The position numbers and the translations under genes are program-made. From assembly GCF_000590925.1 (NCBI RefSeq), contig NZ_CP004372.1, positions 3,143,001 to 3,207,000 of the forward strand: a stretch of DNA of 64,000 bases, given 5' to 3'. The notes beneath the pieces were generated by a model that worked only from the letters and a program-made list of their open reading frames with translations, was not told where the DNA came from and ran no database searches. Below are positions 63,614 to 64,000 of this stretch, piece after piece (the first letter of the stretch is position 1; each line of letters begins with the position of its first letter). This DNA comes from Roseibacterium elongatum DSM 19469. Its GTDB lineage: Bacteria > Pseudomonadota > Alphaproteobacteria > Rhodobacterales > Rhodobacteraceae.

Positions 63614-64000
63614 ATGCGACTTCGGATCGAACACACCACGACCTATGATTTCGACCAGCCGGTGCATTACGGGCTGCAACAGCTGCGGCTGACACCCAAA
63701 AGCCGCGCCGGCCAGGCCGTGGTCACCTGGGCCATGTCGATCGAGGGCGGCTCCGTTCAGACCGAGTTCAACGACCACCACCAGAACCGCGTCAGCCTGA
63801 TCGCCTTCGACACGGACGCGACATCGGTCGAGGTGCGCTGCGCGGGCGAGGTCGAAACCGCCGATATGCACGGGGTGGTCGGCAAGCATGCCGGGTTCGC
63901 CCCGCTGTGGTTCTTTCAGAAATCCACCGAGCTGACCCGCGCCGGCCCGAACGTGCGCCGCCTGGCCAAGGGGCTGCGCGACGAGGTGGCCGAGGACCTG
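63614..64000 (+). CDS. Transglutaminase-like protein, 5' part (runs off the window)
   Basis: The visible 129 codons are the N-terminal beta-sandwich region of a bacterial transglutaminase-like protein: MRLRIEHTTTYDFDQPVHYG, QQLRLTPKSRAGQ, then FNDHHQNRVSLIAF. The catalytic Cys-His-Asp part lies beyond the window. It completes the ATP-grasp/alpha-E/transglutaminase module, which is common in proteobacteria and may make or trim a peptide. GGGGGCCC precedes the ATG. Confidence 0.9.
   Translation, partial: MRLRIEHTTTYDFDQPVHYGLQQLRLTPKSRAGQAVVTWAMSIEGGSVQTEFNDHHQNRVSLIAFDTDATSVEVRCAGEVETADMHGVVGKHAGFAPLWFFQKSTELTRAGPNVRRLAKGLRDEVAEDL

Overview
The window is a GC-rich, gene-dense stretch of an alphaproteobacterial chromosome, most likely from the Rhodobacterales (Roseobacter/Paracoccaceae side). 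This rests on gene content: a compact ccmABCDG operon, an LdtR-type MarR regulator, an SdhE/XRE pair, a metZ preceded by a SAM-II riboswitch, an orphan FliG-like gene, an ELM1-family gene among sulfotransferases, and a circularly permuted ATP-grasp/alpha-E/transglutaminase module. No tRNA, rRNA, prophage, insertion sequence or CRISPR array was seen. No database search was possible, so family names come from recognised motifs and gene order.

Layout. 1-4.6 kb: 5' part of aconitase (minus strand), divergent from ccmA-ccmB-ccmC-ccmD-ccmG for cytochrome c maturation. 4.6-15.5 kb: regulators, sdhE, aspartate aminotransferase, a membrane haem c protein, a methyltransferase, small conserved unknowns, purB, and a FliG-like protein outside any flagellar locus. 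15.5-23.1 kb: a surface-glycan island with a tyrosine phosphatase, three glycosyltransferases, an ELM1-like protein and four sulfotransferases, with a 29-bp tandem repeat between two divergent sulfotransferase genes. 23.1-26.6 kb: ligase-associated exonuclease, alpha/beta hydrolase and ATP-dependent DNA ligase. 26.7-28.1 kb: a GerW/DUF2953 pair and small genes. 28.1-33.1 kb (minus): a thioredoxin-DsbD fusion, an LCCL protein, a C26 amidotransferase, RidA, DUF2256 and a cryptochrome/photolyase. 33.4-43.5 kb: pepN, an acyltransferase-like membrane protein, two paralogous lytic transglycosylases, a DJ-1/PfpI protein, gatB, small membrane proteins, bolA and a DnaJ-like protein. 43.7-52.1 kb: a flavoprotein, a TetR regulator with a clear operator, trkH, a pair of small TDxD-rich peptides, folE2, a GATase/GNAT pair and metZ. 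52.3-59.2 kb: a hydrolase and then a membrane-stress operon (29-aa peptide, XpaC, TelA, DUF2927 lipoprotein, SPFH-GYF protein, zinc-ribbon membrane protein). 59.2-64 kb: Hsp20, a PfkB kinase, dtd and the ATP-grasp/alpha-E/transglutaminase module, cut by the window end.

Six genes are interrupted by an apparent single-base indel, most in short G, C or A runs: ccmA, the aspartate aminotransferase, a sulfotransferase, a small TDxD lipoprotein, the DUF2927 lipoprotein and the SPFH protein. A seventh, the glycosyltransferase at 20.7 kb, looks cut at its start in the same way. Two of them are housekeeping genes, so base-calling or assembly error is the simplest explanation. The most interesting biology is the sulfated-glycan island, the TDxD peptide pair, and the operon that joins XpaC/TelA to YdjI/YdjG-like proteins.
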